NCBI GenBank assembly: GCA_035705985.1
Contig: DASSVP010000256.1
Coordinates: 1-48,940, forward strand
Direction of reading: 5' to 3'
Source of the DNA: JACVRW01 sp035705985
GTDB taxonomy: Bacteria; Actinomycetota; Thermoleophilia; Solirubrobacterales; Thermoleophilaceae
Length of the DNA: 48,940 nt
Shown: positions 8,490 to 16,704 of the stretch, one piece after another
How positions within the stretch are numbered: position 1 is the first letter of the stretch
Layout of the letters: each line of letters begins with the position of its first letter
Notes under the pieces: model-generated
Told to the model about the DNA's origin: nothing
Seen by the model: only the letters and a program-made list of their open reading frames with translations
The model's database searches: none
Made by a program: the position numbers and the translations under genes

Positions 8490-10577
8490 CTAGCGGCGCA
8501 CCACGCGGAAGGGCTTCCGTGCGATCGGCGAGGCGTTGCCTGCGGCGTCGACCGCACGTGCGCGGAGCCGGTAGAGGCCGGGCCGCAGGCGGCGGCCGCG
8601 CAGGCTGCCCCGGAACCTGAAGCGGTTCGGCCCGGCCTTGCCGGCGTGGCTGAAGCGGCCGCGCATGGTGACCCAGCGGCGGCCCTTCGCCGCGCGCTCG
8701 ACGCGGAAGGTCACCGTCGCACGCTCCGAGAGCCTGTACGTGACGCGTGTGCCCAGCGGCCGCCGCTGCGCGACGCTGGCCCCTCCCGCCGCCGCCCGGA
8801 AGACGTTCGGCGAGAGCGCGTACCCGGTCAGTGCGGGCGGGGTCGTGTCGCCTGTGCCGGGCGCCGGGACAGGGACCTGGCCGGAGCCTGGATCCGGCGT
8901 CTGTCCGCCCGGGCCCGGGATCGCGGCTCCGTCGGCCGCGTAGATGTCGACACCGGCATCGGCGTCGTCCGCGGTGAGCTTCTCGGTGGTGATGAAGTAG
9001 ACGTCGCTGCCATCCGCCGTCGCGCCGCCGTAGTAGGCGGCGTCCGTGTCCGGGTCCGCGAGGCCGGCGGCGCCAGAGAGAAGGGTCGTCGTTCCGTCGG
9101 AGCGCTCGTAGACGTCGACGCGGTTCGCATCGGCGTCGGCCGGGCTCAGCTTCTGCATCGTCGTGAAGAAGGCGCGGCTGCCGTCGACGGACATGCCCTG
9201 AAGCTCGGCCTCCGCCGTATTCGGGTCCGCGACCCCGGTCGGGGCCGACAGGAGCGTGGTCGTTCCGCCCGAGCGCGCGTACACGTCGTAGCGGTTCGTG
9301 TCGGTGTCCTCCGGCGTCAGCTTCTGCGTGGTCGTGAAGAGGACGCGGCCGCCGTCGGGTGACACGCCCCCGTACGGAGTGCCCACGAGGACGTCACCGC
9401 TGTCGGGGTCCGCGATCCCGGTGGACGTCGTAATCAGCGTGGTGGTGCCGCCCGAGCGCTCATACAGGTCGTAGCGGTTCGTGTCGGTGTCGTTCGGCGT
9501 CAGCTTCTGGTTGGTCTGGAAGAACACGCGGCTGCCGTCATGCGAGAGGTGGACGCCGTCCGCGGGGCCGCTGTTAGGGTCCGCGACGCCTGTCGGCGCG
9601 GAGAGCAGCTTCGTCGTGCCGCCCGAGCGCTCGTAGACGTCGCTCCGGCTCGTGTCGTTGTCGTCGGGGGCGATCGCTTCCGTCGAATTGAAGAAGACGC
9701 GGCTGCCGTCCTCGTTCGAGCCAACGAACTGGACGCTTGACGTCGTGTCGGGCGCCCCGCTACCGACGGAGACCAGCTTCGTCGTGCCGCCCGAGCGCTC
9801 GTAGACGTCGTACCGGTTCGTGTCGGTGTCGTCGGATGTGAGCTTCTCGGTGCTCCCGAAGAAGACCCGGCTCCCGTCGCGCGACACTCCGCCGTAGCCG
9901 GCGGCCCCAGTGTTCGGGTCCGCGACGCCGGTCGGCGCCGAGACCAGCTTCGTGGTCCCGCCGGAGCGCTCGTAGACGTCCACGCGGCCGGAGTCCGTGT
10001 CGTCCGCGGTCAGCTTCTGGGTCGTCGTGAAGAAGGCTCGCGTGCCGTCCTTCGTGATCCCGGCGAAGGTGACTCCGCCGGAGTTCGGGTCCGCCACGCC
10101 GGTGGGCTGCGAGACGAGCGTTGTCGCGCCGGCGGCGTGCTCGTAGACGTCCTGGTAGCCGAGGTCGTTGTCGGCTGAGCCAAGCCGCTGGTCCGTGATG
10201 AAGAAGACGCGGCTGCCGTCGCTCGACGCCCCGCGGAAGAGGACGGTGCCGTTGCCCGGATCGGCGATCTCGGTCGCCCCGGAGACGAGCGTGGTCGTGC
10301 TGCCCGAGCGCTGGTAGATGTCCTGATAGGTCGATTCGGCGTCGTCAGCGGTCAGCCTGCCGGTTGTCATGAAGAGAACGCGGCTGCCGTCGTCGGACGC
10401 GCCCGCGAAGGACCCATTGCTCGTCATCGGGTCGATCACCCCGGTCGGGAGCGACACGAGCGTGGTGGTGCGGGCGATCGGCGCCGCCGATGCGGGCGGC
10501 GCAGTCACGGTGGTCAAGAGCGCCGCGGTAAGGACGGCGGCGAGCGCGGGGGCCATTCGTATGGCACGAGTCGTCAT
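8490..10577 (-). CDS. Large secreted repeat protein (beta-propeller-like) with C-terminal Ig-like domain
   Basis: A 695-residue exported protein. Signal peptide: MTTRAIRMAPALAA and a hydrophobic stretch, cleavage after ASA near residue 32. Residues about 38-540 consist of nine near-identical units of about 54 residues, each with an LVSxPTGVADP start, a GSRVFFxTxxKLTxDDxD core and an acidic DTNRYDVYERSGGTTK end. The unit resembles WD40-like/TolB (PD40) blades. A Pro/Gly-rich linker (about 545-570) leads to a beta-domain ending RKPFRVVRR. It has no catalytic motif; adhesion or binding at the cell surface is plausible. The acidic DDTDTNRYD loops could bind calcium. A 142-bp upstream gap holds two direct repeats. 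Confidence 0.8.
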   Translation of the reverse strand: MTTRAIRMAPALAAVLTAALLTTVTAPPASAAPIARTTTLVSLPTGVIDPMTSNGSFAGASDDGSRVLFMTTGRLTADDAESTYQDIYQRSGSTTTLVSGATEIADPGNGTVLFRGASSDGSRVFFITDQRLGSADNDLGYQDVYEHAAGATTLVSQPTGVADPNSGGVTFAGITKDGTRAFFTTTQKLTADDTDSGRVDVYERSGGTTKLVSAPTGVADPNTGAAGYGGVSRDGSRVFFGSTEKLTSDDTDTNRYDVYERSGGTTKLVSVGSGAPDTTSSVQFVGSNEDGSRVFFNSTEAIAPDDNDTSRSDVYERSGGTTKLLSAPTGVADPNSGPADGVHLSHDGSRVFFQTNQKLTPNDTDTNRYDLYERSGGTTTLITTSTGIADPDSGDVLVGTPYGGVSPDGGRVLFTTTQKLTPEDTDTNRYDVYARSGGTTTLLSAPTGVADPNTAEAELQGMSVDGSRAFFTTMQKLSPADADANRVDVYERSDGTTTLLSGAAGLADPDTDAAYYGGATADGSDVYFITTEKLTADDADAGVDIYAADGAAIPGPGGQTPDPGSGQVPVPAPGTGDTTPPALTGYALSPNVFRAAAGGASVAQRRPLGTRVTYRLSERATVTFRVERAAKGRRWVTMRGRFSHAGKAGPNRFRFRGSLRGRRLRPGLYRLRARAVDAAGNASPIARKPFRVVRR
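8960..10466 (-). repeat. Nine tandem coding repeats of about 162 bp
   Basis: Within the secreted protein gene about nine copies of a 160-165 bp unit follow each other head to tail. DNA identity is high in the segment coding VYERSGGTT and in the start coding LVSAPTGVADP, which recurs with few changes. The pattern suggests expansion by unequal recombination and makes the copy number likely to vary between strains. Confidence 0.8.
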
Positions 10578-10657
10578 TCGGCCAGATTGGCCTCAGACAA
10601 CTCGTGTCGCGTCGGGAGGAACCCTGAACATCGGCCCCTGATCGGCGTGCACAGTGA

Positions 10658-10687
10658 TCTAGGTAGTCACAGCAGATCTCTAGGTAG
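10658..10687. repeat. Two direct repeats TCTAGGTAG, 21 bp apart, upstream of the repeat-protein gene
   Basis: TCTAGGTAG occurs at 10658-10666 and again at 10679-10687, start-to-start distance 21 bp (two helical turns). The first copy is enclosed by GTGA...TCAC, and AGATCT lies between the copies. They lie 81 bp upstream of the minus-strand start at 10577. A small inverted repeat GGCCA-GAT-TGGCC (about 10580-10592) sits directly before that start codon. The 142-bp gap holds no ORF I can support. Confidence 0.45.
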
Positions 10688-10719
10688 CCGCTAGCGCATC
10701 ACCTCTTTGTAAGCGATCC

Positions 10720-11670
10720 CTACGTCGTCGGGACGGATTCGATCGCCGTGATGCGCTTGAACTGCTCGTAGCGCTCGTCGACTTCGTCTCGCGTGAGGCG
10801 CTCGGCCCGCTCGCAGCCGAACTCCTCTACCCAGAACGACGCGAGCGTCGAGCCGTACGCCATCGCGCGGCGGAGCGTGGCGTCGTCGAGCGTGCCGCCC
10901 TGGGAGTCGAGGTAGCCCATCAGGCCGCCGGCGAACGAGTCGCCGGCGCCGGTGGGATCCCGGACGGTTTCGAGCGGGTAGGCCGGCAGGGCGAAGAAGC
11001 CATCCTCCGTGAACAGGGCGGCGCCGTACTCGCCCTGCTTGGCGATCACGACGCGCGCGCCCATTCCGCGCACCGCGGCCGCGGCCTTCACGAGGTTCGG
11101 CTCCTCCGTGAGCATCCGCAGCTCGGCGTCGTTCATGAGCACCATGTCCACGCCGCGGATCGTCTCGATCAGCGAGTCGCGCGTGCTCTCGATCCAGAAG
11201 TTCATCGAGTCGAGCGCGGCGAGCTGAGCGCCGTTGCACTGCGCGCGAACGTCGCGCTGGAGGTCGGGCTGGATGTTCGCAAGGAACAGCAGCTCCGAGT
11301 CGCGCGAGGCCTTCGAGAGCTTCGGCTGGAAGTCGCCGAACACGTTGAGCTGCGTGTCGAGCGTGTGCGCCGTGTTGAGGTCCCACTCGTACTTCCCGCG
11401 CCAGAAGAAGGTCTGGCCGCCCTCCACGTGCTCGATGTCGTCCGTCACGACGCCGTGGCGCCGGAGCACCTCGTACTCCGCCTCGCCGAAGTCGTCGCCG
11501 ACCGGGCCCACCGGGCGCACCTCCGTGAAGAAGCTCGCGGCCAGCGAGAAGTGCACGGCGGAGCCGCCGAGCGCGCGCTCGCGCCCGCCGAAGGGCGTGT
11601 CTATCGCGTCAAACGCGATCGATCCGACGACCGTGACCGACATGCGGTCCGGGAGGCTAGAGGAAGGCAT
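10720..11670 (-). CDS. PfkB-family carbohydrate/nucleoside kinase
   Basis: A 316-residue ribokinase-fold kinase. The N-terminal strand VTVVGSIAFDAI and GGSAVHFSLAAS (sugar-binding glycines) are followed late by DPTGAGDSFAGG, the PfkB signature with the anion-hole glycines and catalytic Asp. It phosphorylates a sugar or nucleoside with ATP; the substrate cannot be fixed from sequence. ATG 11670 is used because GAGGAG lies 4 nt before it on the minus strand; ATG 11643 (MSVTVVGS) is the alternative and starts exactly at the conserved strand. It diverges from the quinone reductase with only 14 bases between the starts, so the two control regions overlap. Confidence 0.88.
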   Translation of the reverse strand: MPSSSLPDRMSVTVVGSIAFDAIDTPFGGRERALGGSAVHFSLAASFFTEVRPVGPVGDDFGEAEYEVLRRHGVVTDDIEHVEGGQTFFWRGKYEWDLNTAHTLDTQLNVFGDFQPKLSKASRDSELLFLANIQPDLQRDVRAQCNGAQLAALDSMNFWIESTRDSLIETIRGVDMVLMNDAELRMLTEEPNLVKAAAAVRGMGARVVIAKQGEYGAALFTEDGFFALPAYPLETVRDPTGAGDSFAGGLMGYLDSQGGTLDDATLRRAMAYGSTLASFWVEEFGCERAERLTRDEVDERYEQFKRITAIESVPTT

Positions 11671-11684
11671 AGGCTCCTCGTCCC

Positions 11685-12635
11685 ATGCGAGCCGTGCAGA
11701 TAGAGGAGTTCGGCGGGCCCGAGGTTCTCCAGGTCGTGGACCTGCCGAAGCCCGAGCCGGAGGACGGGCAGGTGCTGATCGAGGTGTCGCGCGCGGGGAT
11801 GAACTTCGCGGACACCCACCAGCGCGAGAACACCTACCTCTCGCGCTACGAGGTGCCGATGGTTCTCGGCGGCGAGGTGGCCGGCACGACGCCTGACGGC
11901 ACGCGCGTGGTGGCGCTCGTCCCGGCGGGCGGGTATGCCGAGTTTGCGGTGGCGCACGAGTCGACCGTGTTCCCGATCCCCGACGGGGTGGAGGACGGCG
12001 CGGCGCTCGCGCTGCTGATCCAGGGGCTCACGGCGTGGCATCTGTACAAGACGAGCGCAAAGCTCGCGGAGGGGGAGTCGGTCGTCGTGGTGTCCGGCGC
12101 GGGCGGCGTGGGGAACCTCGCGGTGCAGCTCGGAAGGCCGTTCGGGGCAGGGCGCGTGATCGCGACGGCCAGCACCGCGGAGAAGCGCGCGCTGACGCTG
12201 GAGCTGGGGGCCGACGCGGCCGTGGATCCGGCGGAGCAAGACCTGAAGGGCGCGCTGATCGAGGCGAACGAGGGACGTCGGGTCGACGCCGTCTTCGAGA
12301 TGTCCGGCGGGCGGGTGTTCGACGCGTGCGCCGAGGCGCTCGCCCCCTTCGGCCGCATCGTGGCCTACGGGATCGCCGGCCGCGAGCAGAACACCGTCGA
12401 GACCGGCCGCCTCATGCGAAAGAGCCGCGCCGTGATCGGCTTCTGGCTGATGCACTGCCTGGGTCGCCGCGACATGATGGAGGAGCCGCTGCGCGACCTC
12501 TTCGAGCGGACCGCCCGCGGCGAGCTCGTGCCGCAGGTGGGCACCACCTACGCCCTCTCCGACGTGCGCCAGGCCCACGAGGACATGCAGGGCCGCAAGA
12601 CGAGCGGCAAGCTGCTGCTGGACCCCTCGCGCTAG
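11685..12635 (+). CDS. Zinc-independent quinone oxidoreductase (MDR superfamily)
   Basis: A 316-residue medium-chain dehydrogenase/reductase of the QOR type, which reduces quinones or enones with NADPH. The N-terminal GroES-like part has MRAVQIEEFGGPEVLQV and the substrate-side AGMNFADTHQRE; the Rossmann part has VVVSGAGGVGNLAVQLGR, the nucleotide-binding AxxGxxG. The structural-zinc cysteines of alcohol dehydrogenases are absent, as expected for QOR. TAGGCT at 11670-11675, 9 nt before the ATG, may be the -10. It ends 34 nt from the convergent nitrilase gene. Confidence 0.9.
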   Translation: MRAVQIEEFGGPEVLQVVDLPKPEPEDGQVLIEVSRAGMNFADTHQRENTYLSRYEVPMVLGGEVAGTTPDGTRVVALVPAGGYAEFAVAHESTVFPIPDGVEDGAALALLIQGLTAWHLYKTSAKLAEGESVVVVSGAGGVGNLAVQLGRPFGAGRVIATASTAEKRALTLELGADAAVDPAEQDLKGALIEANEGRRVDAVFEMSGGRVFDACAEALAPFGRIVAYGIAGREQNTVETGRLMRKSRAVIGFWLMHCLGRRDMMEEPLRDLFERTARGELVPQVGTTYALSDVRQAHEDMQGRKTSGKLLLDPSR

Positions 12636-12669
12636 CAGACGCCGCGTGAACGACGCGGGCGGCGCGCGC

Positions 12670-13431
12670 TCAGTGGTAGACGGAGGGGCGCAGCAGGTCC
12701 AGGTAGCGGGTTCGGGCGTCGCGGCGGCCGGGTGCGCCCGTTTCCGCCTGGACCAATCGCTCCTCGACCGGACCGGCGCCTGCGATCACCCGGCCCTCGG
12801 TGTCCACGGCCATCGAGCCCCCGGCAAATGCGATTCCGCCCTGCGCGCCGACACGGTCGGTGTACAGGTGGGGCAGCCCGCTCTCGAGCGCGCGCGCGGG
12901 CACGAAGACCTCGTGGTCGCGCCGGAACTCGACCGGATTGGCGGAGATCGTGACGAGCAGCTCGGCGCCGCGGAGCGCGAGGGCCCGCGCGACCTCGGGG
13001 AACTCCACGTCGAAGCAGATCATCAGCCCCACCAGCCAGCCGGCGAGCTCGACGGTCACGAGCTCGTCGCCCGCCACGTAGCAGTCGCGTTCCGCTCCGA
13101 AGAGGTGCGTCTTGCGGTAGACGCCGGCCAGCTCGCCGGCGCTGCCGATGGCCAGCGCGCTGTTCGCCACGCCGCTCCCGACTCGCTCCCCGGTGCCGAC
13201 GATCAGCGCCGTCCCGGCCGTCCGCGCCGCCTCGCGGAGCTCCGCGACCTCCGCGCCGTCGAGGTCGATGCTCATCGCTTCGGCATCCGCCAGCTCGTAG
13301 CCGCCCAGGAACAGCTCCGGCGTCACCAGCAGGTCGGAGGCGCGGCTCTGCTCCAAGAGCGCCCGCACCCGCGCGACGTTCCCCGGGAGGTCGCGCGGCC
13401 GCGGCGCGAGCTGGGCGAGCGTTGCCCGCAC
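12670..13431 (-). CDS. Carbon-nitrogen hydrolase (nitrilase superfamily amidase)
   Basis: A 253-residue cytoplasmic hydrolase with the complete catalytic triad of the superfamily: E39 (TPELFLGGYE), K107 (YRKTHLF) and C139 (MICFDVEFPE). These enzymes cleave amides, carbamoyl groups or nitriles to release ammonia. VSGVANSALAIG-type strands and ANPVEFRRDHEVF support a short aliphatic amidase or N-carbamoyl hydrolase. The GTG start at 13431 lies 15 nt after the upstream ureohydrolase stop, so it is probably in one operon with it and with the DUF1989 gene. A role in hydrolysing the amide or carbamoyl product of guanidino-compound breakdown is inferred. Confidence 0.9.
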   Translation of the reverse strand: MRATLAQLAPRPRDLPGNVARVRALLEQSRASDLLVTPELFLGGYELADAEAMSIDLDGAEVAELREAARTAGTALIVGTGERVGSGVANSALAIGSAGELAGVYRKTHLFGAERDCYVAGDELVTVELAGWLVGLMICFDVEFPEVARALALRGAELLVTISANPVEFRRDHEVFVPARALESGLPHLYTDRVGAQGGIAFAGGSMAVDTEGRVIAGAGPVEERLVQAETGAPGRRDARTRYLDLLRPSVYH

Positions 13432-13446
13432 CCGTCTAGGCGCGTG

Positions 13447-14430
13447 TCATCGCAGCGCCCCGGCGTGGGCGGCGAGCCCGTCCATCACCACGCGGCCGGC
13501 AATCGCGGCGGTGGCGGAGCTGGCGTCCAGGCTCGGCGCCGTCTCGACCACGTCCAGCCCGACCAGCCCCTTCGCGGAGATGCCGCGCACCAGCTCCAGC
13601 AGCTCGCGGCTGGTCAGCCCGCCAGGCGTCGGGACGCATGTGCCCGGCGCGTATGCCGCATCGAGCGAGTCGACGTCGACGCTGAGGTAGATCCCGTCGC
13701 CGCCGGCGCCGGCCACCTCCAGCGCGCGCTCGACCGTGTCCGCCACGCCGCGCTCCCAGATGTCCTCGAGCCAGATGACCGTGATGCCGTTGTCGCGGCA
13801 GTAGCGCAACTCGGTGCGCGGGTTCATCCAGCCGCTGATGGCGAGCAGCGCCATCTTCGCCGGATCGAACCCGGCGTCGACAGCGCGGGTGATCGGGCAG
13901 CAGTGGTTCAGCTCCTCGCCGCCGACGTCGAGCGCCGTGTCGAGGTGCGTGTCGATGAGGACGAGCCCCGGATCGCTCCTCCTCGCGCGCACCGCGCGGA
14001 CCGCCGGAATCGTCACGGAGTGGTCGCCGCCCAGCGTCACCGGGATCGCACCGGCGTCGACCACCTCGCCCAGGTCGCGCTCGGCGCGCTCGAAGGTGCG
14101 CGCCGCGTTTGCGAGCACGACGTCGCAGTCCCCGCAATCGACCGGGTTGAGCGCCTCTACGAGGTCGAAGTCCCATGTCGCGTTGTAGGTGAGGAACTGT
14201 CCCGAGATCTCGCGAATGCCGCGCGGGCCGTAGTTCGCCCCGGTGCGGCTGATGGAGGTCGAGTCCCACGGGATCCCGTAGATCGCGGCACCGGCCCCGT
14301 GCTCACGCAGCCGCGCGCTGTCCGGCGGCACGTGGGGGAGCTTGAGGAACGACCCCGCCAGGCCCGCGTGGAGCAGCGACGTCCACATCGTCGTGTCGAC
14401 GGTCTGCCCGTCTCCGCTTCCCTCTGTCAT
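13447..14430 (-). CDS. Ureohydrolase family protein (agmatinase/arginase superfamily), paralog 1
   Basis: A 327-residue Mn/Ni-type ureohydrolase that removes urea from a guanidino compound. Metal ligands: H137 in GGDHS, D160/H162/D164 in DTHLD (usual DAHxD, here Thr for Ala) and D252/D254 in SVDVDSLDAAYAPG. N-terminal PWDSTSISRTGANYGPRGIRE matches the family's substrate loop, and DCGDCDVV is characteristic of this subgroup. The ATG at 14430 is chosen because GGAGGA lies 7 nt upstream; it follows the DUF1989 stop by one base. The substrate is not agmatine by any evidence in the sequence; the operon suggests a guanidino compound processed with DUF1989 and an amidase. Confidence 0.88.
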   Translation of the reverse strand: MTEGSGDGQTVDTTMWTSLLHAGLAGSFLKLPHVPPDSARLREHGAGAAIYGIPWDSTSISRTGANYGPRGIREISGQFLTYNATWDFDLVEALNPVDCGDCDVVLANAARTFERAERDLGEVVDAGAIPVTLGGDHSVTIPAVRAVRARRSDPGLVLIDTHLDTALDVGGEELNHCCPITRAVDAGFDPAKMALLAISGWMNPRTELRYCRDNGITVIWLEDIWERGVADTVERALEVAGAGGDGIYLSVDVDSLDAAYAPGTCVPTPGGLTSRELLELVRGISAKGLVGLDVVETAPSLDASSATAAIAGRVVMDGLAAHAGALR

Positions 14431-14431
14431 C

Positions 14432-15061
14432 TCAGTCCTCCAGCAATTCGATGGCGACCGCGGTGGGATTGCGGTCATTGATCGGGACGATGTCCTGAGG
14501 GCAGGCGGAGACCACCACGACGGCGTCCATCTCGGCGCGCAACGTGATCGAGTCGCCGGGTCGTGTCGGCGCGGGCTCCCAGCCGAGCCCGCCGTCCGCG
14601 CCGACCGGGATGTTCATGAAGAGGTTCACCGACGCCGGGATGCAGATGTGGTCGTGGCCGAGCTCGCGCATGGCGATCTCGAGGTTCTCGCGGCAGGATG
14701 CATGCCACCCCTCGACACCGAGTCCCTCGTACCGCTCCGGGTCGCAGGGAGCGATGAGCATGTCATGCACGGCGGGGCTGTCGTCGCGCTCGAGCTTCAG
14801 GATCGGGCGGCGCCGGTTCGTGTAGAAGTGCTCGCCCACGCGTGGGAAGAGCCGGTCGACTGCGGCGCGCGTGTGCATCGCGCTGTGGTGCTCGCTCACG
14901 TCCTCCGCGTTGAACGCGAACATGTCGGCTACCTGGCGTCCTTCCAGGTCGATCACGCGGAAGAGCCCGCCTGCGGGGACCGTGACAGCCCGGCCCTCGC
15001 GAGCACCGACGTGGATCGTCTCGGTTGTCCGCACCCGCCGACAGCTTCGCTGGGCCGCCAA
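14432..15061 (-). CDS. DUF1989 (urea carboxylase-associated family) protein
   Basis: About 209 residues. Conserved DUF1989 elements are seen: VPAGGLFRVIDLEGRQVADM, HASCRENLEIA and SACPQDIVPIND, whose His and Cys residues are thought to bind zinc. In known guanidine carboxylase clusters two DUF1989 proteins (CgdA and CgdB) form carboxyguanidine deiminase. Here there is only one copy and no urea carboxylase or allophanate hydrolase in the window, so the exact reaction is open. The start is uncertain: TTG at 15061 is the longest, GTG at 15034 is the likely alternative. It is the first gene of an operon with the ureohydrolase and nitrilase and is divergent from pucR. Confidence 0.82.
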   Translation of the reverse strand: MAAQRSCRRVRTTETIHVGAREGRAVTVPAGGLFRVIDLEGRQVADMFAFNAEDVSEHHSAMHTRAAVDRLFPRVGEHFYTNRRRPILKLERDDSPAVHDMLIAPCDPERYEGLGVEGWHASCRENLEIAMRELGHDHICIPASVNLFMNIPVGADGGLGWEPAPTRPGDSITLRAEMDAVVVVSACPQDIVPINDRNPTAVAIELLED

Positions 15062-15097
15062 TCCGCTTCAATGGGACGATCGGCAAGGGTTGCGCGC

Positions 15098-15144
15098 GGG
15101 GCTTGTACGATCGTCTAGCGTCGCGACTCCAGGGCGTCTAGAGT
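15098..15144. promoter_or_regulatory. pucR / DUF1989 intergenic control region
   Basis: GGGGCTTGTACGATCGT (15098-15114) contains the palindrome ACGATCGT and nearly matches, in reverse, GGGCTTCGTACGATCG in the permease/deacetylase gap at about 18226-18241. A partial copy (GGGACGATCG) lies at 15073-15082. TAGAGT (15139-15144) lies 6 nt before the pucR GTG and fits a -10 for a leaderless mRNA. The shared motif is the best candidate for the PucR operator. Confidence 0.5.
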
Positions 15145-15150
15145 CGATGG

Positions 15151-16704
15151 GTGGCGCTGACCGTCGTCGAGCTGGTCGCGGATCCCGTCTTGAAGCTGCG
15201 CTTCATCGCGGGCGAGCGCGGCGGCGCGCGCGACGTCACCTGGGCCCACACCTCCGACCTGCCCGACCCGACCGAGTGGCTCGGCCCCGGCGACCTGCTG
15301 CTGTCGAACGGGCTGAACCTGTCCGCGGACGCCGGCGCCCAGCTCGCGTTTCTCGAGCGTCTCGTGGCGGCCGGGCTGAGCGGGCTGGGCATCGGCGAAA
15401 GCGTGCACGCGCCTCCGTTGACGGCGGAGCTGCTCGCGCAGGCGGAGGCGCTCGGGTTCCCGCTGCTTGCGATTCCCTCCGAGGTCCCGTTCGTCGCGGT
15501 GTCCAGGGCGGTGGCGAACGCGAACACCGACGACGAGCACAGGCGCCTCGTCCGGACCGTGAAGCTCTACGAGGTGCTCCGCGCCGCCGTCTCGCGGGGG
15601 CGGCTCGGCGCAGCGCTGCTTCGCGACCTCGAGGCTCAGCTCGGCTGCCCGCTCGTGCTGCTGGACACTTCGAGCGGCCTGCCCGTCCTGCCCGCGGACA
15701 GCGCGCCGCCGCCCGGGCTCGCCGAGCGCTTGGCGGAGGCGCTCGTCGCCCGCGGTGGCACCTTTCCGGGCGTGCTCCGGGTGAACCTCGACGACGCCGT
15801 GGCCTGCGCGATCCGGGTGTTCTCCGACCGGCCCGTCGCGCTGGTCGCCCTCGGCAACGGCCGGCCCCTGCCCGACCTCGGCCTGCTCCATCACGCGGCG
15901 AACATCGCCGCGCTCGAGGTGGAGCGGGCTGCCGCCGAGCAGGGGCACCGCTGGCAGCTCGGCTCGGAGCTCCTGGAGCACCTGCTCGAGCGCAGGCTCG
16001 ACCCCGCTTCAGCCGCACGGCAGCTGCGCGAGCACGGCATTGATCCCGAGCAGGTCGTGCTGGCGGCATTCCGGTCGGCCGAGGCCGGCAGCGAGGAGCG
16101 CGACCTGCGCCACCGCCTTGCGGCGCGAGGGCTCGTTCATCTCATGCTCGCCGGCGGCGCCGAGGTCCTTGTCGTCATCCCGGACGCCGCGGGGGCCGTC
16201 GAGGGGCTGGGCGAGGCTCTGCCGCCGGGCGCGCCTCTGGGCGTGAGCGATCCGCTGCGGCGGCCCGATCGCATCCCCGACGCCGCCCGCGAGGCGCGCT
16301 GGGCGGAGGCCGCCGCCCGCAGCCTCGGCGGCGGCGTCGCGCGTTACGGCGACGCCACGCCGCTCTTCCTGCCGCGCACGCTGGGCGAGGCGGAGACCGC
16401 GGCGGACCGGATCATCGGGCCGGTCATCGCGTACGACCGCGAGCACGGCACGGAGCTCGTCCATTCGCTGCGGGTGTTCCTCGACCACAACCGCTCCTGG
16501 CAGCGCTCCGCCGAGGTGCTGCACGTGCACAAGCAGACGCTCGTCTACAGGATGGGCCGCGTCGAGGCCCTGACGGGCCGGAGCCTCCGCGAGATGGCCG
16601 ACGTGGTGCAGCTCTGGCTCGGCCTGCGCGCGCTCGACTTCGCGGAGAACGAGAGCTCGCGTCAGTCGGACGTGCGCGAGGCCTCGCTCGGCTTGAACCA
16701 GTGA
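15151..16704 (+). CDS. PucR-family transcriptional regulator
   Basis: A 517-residue one-component regulator. The N-terminal PucR domain (about residues 1-120; VVELVADPVLKLRFIAGERG, then WLGPGDLLLSNGL) is the purine-catabolism sensor-like domain. A central GGDEF-like/CdaR region follows, and the C-terminal PucR HTH_30 (about 440-480) has LRVFLDHNRSWQRSAEVLHV then HKQTLVYRM. Members activate purine, urea, allantoin or polyamine use genes. The GTG start is 6 nt after a -10-like TAGAGT. It overlaps the convergent permease 3' end by 43 nt and diverges from the DUF1989 operon, its likely target. Confidence 0.92.
   Translation: MALTVVELVADPVLKLRFIAGERGGARDVTWAHTSDLPDPTEWLGPGDLLLSNGLNLSADAGAQLAFLERLVAAGLSGLGIGESVHAPPLTAELLAQAEALGFPLLAIPSEVPFVAVSRAVANANTDDEHRRLVRTVKLYEVLRAAVSRGRLGAALLRDLEAQLGCPLVLLDTSSGLPVLPADSAPPPGLAERLAEALVARGGTFPGVLRVNLDDAVACAIRVFSDRPVALVALGNGRPLPDLGLLHHAANIAALEVERAAAEQGHRWQLGSELLEHLLERRLDPASAARQLREHGIDPEQVVLAAFRSAEAGSEERDLRHRLAARGLVHLMLAGGAEVLVVIPDAAGAVEGLGEALPPGAPLGVSDPLRRPDRIPDAAREARWAEAAARSLGGGVARYGDATPLFLPRTLGEAETAADRIIGPVIAYDREHGTELVHSLRVFLDHNRSWQRSAEVLHVHKQTLVYRMGRVEALTGRSLREMADVVQLWLGLRALDFAENESSRQSDVREASLGLNQ

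Noticed and set aside
8960..10466. CRISPR-like or mobile repeats
   Set aside because: The repeats are in frame, code for protein blades of about 54 residues and have no unique spacers.
15061..15086. ATG at 15086 as start of the DUF1989 protein
   Set aside because: It is in a different frame; an in-frame stop lies just upstream of TTG 15061, so only TTG 15061 or GTG 15034 are possible.
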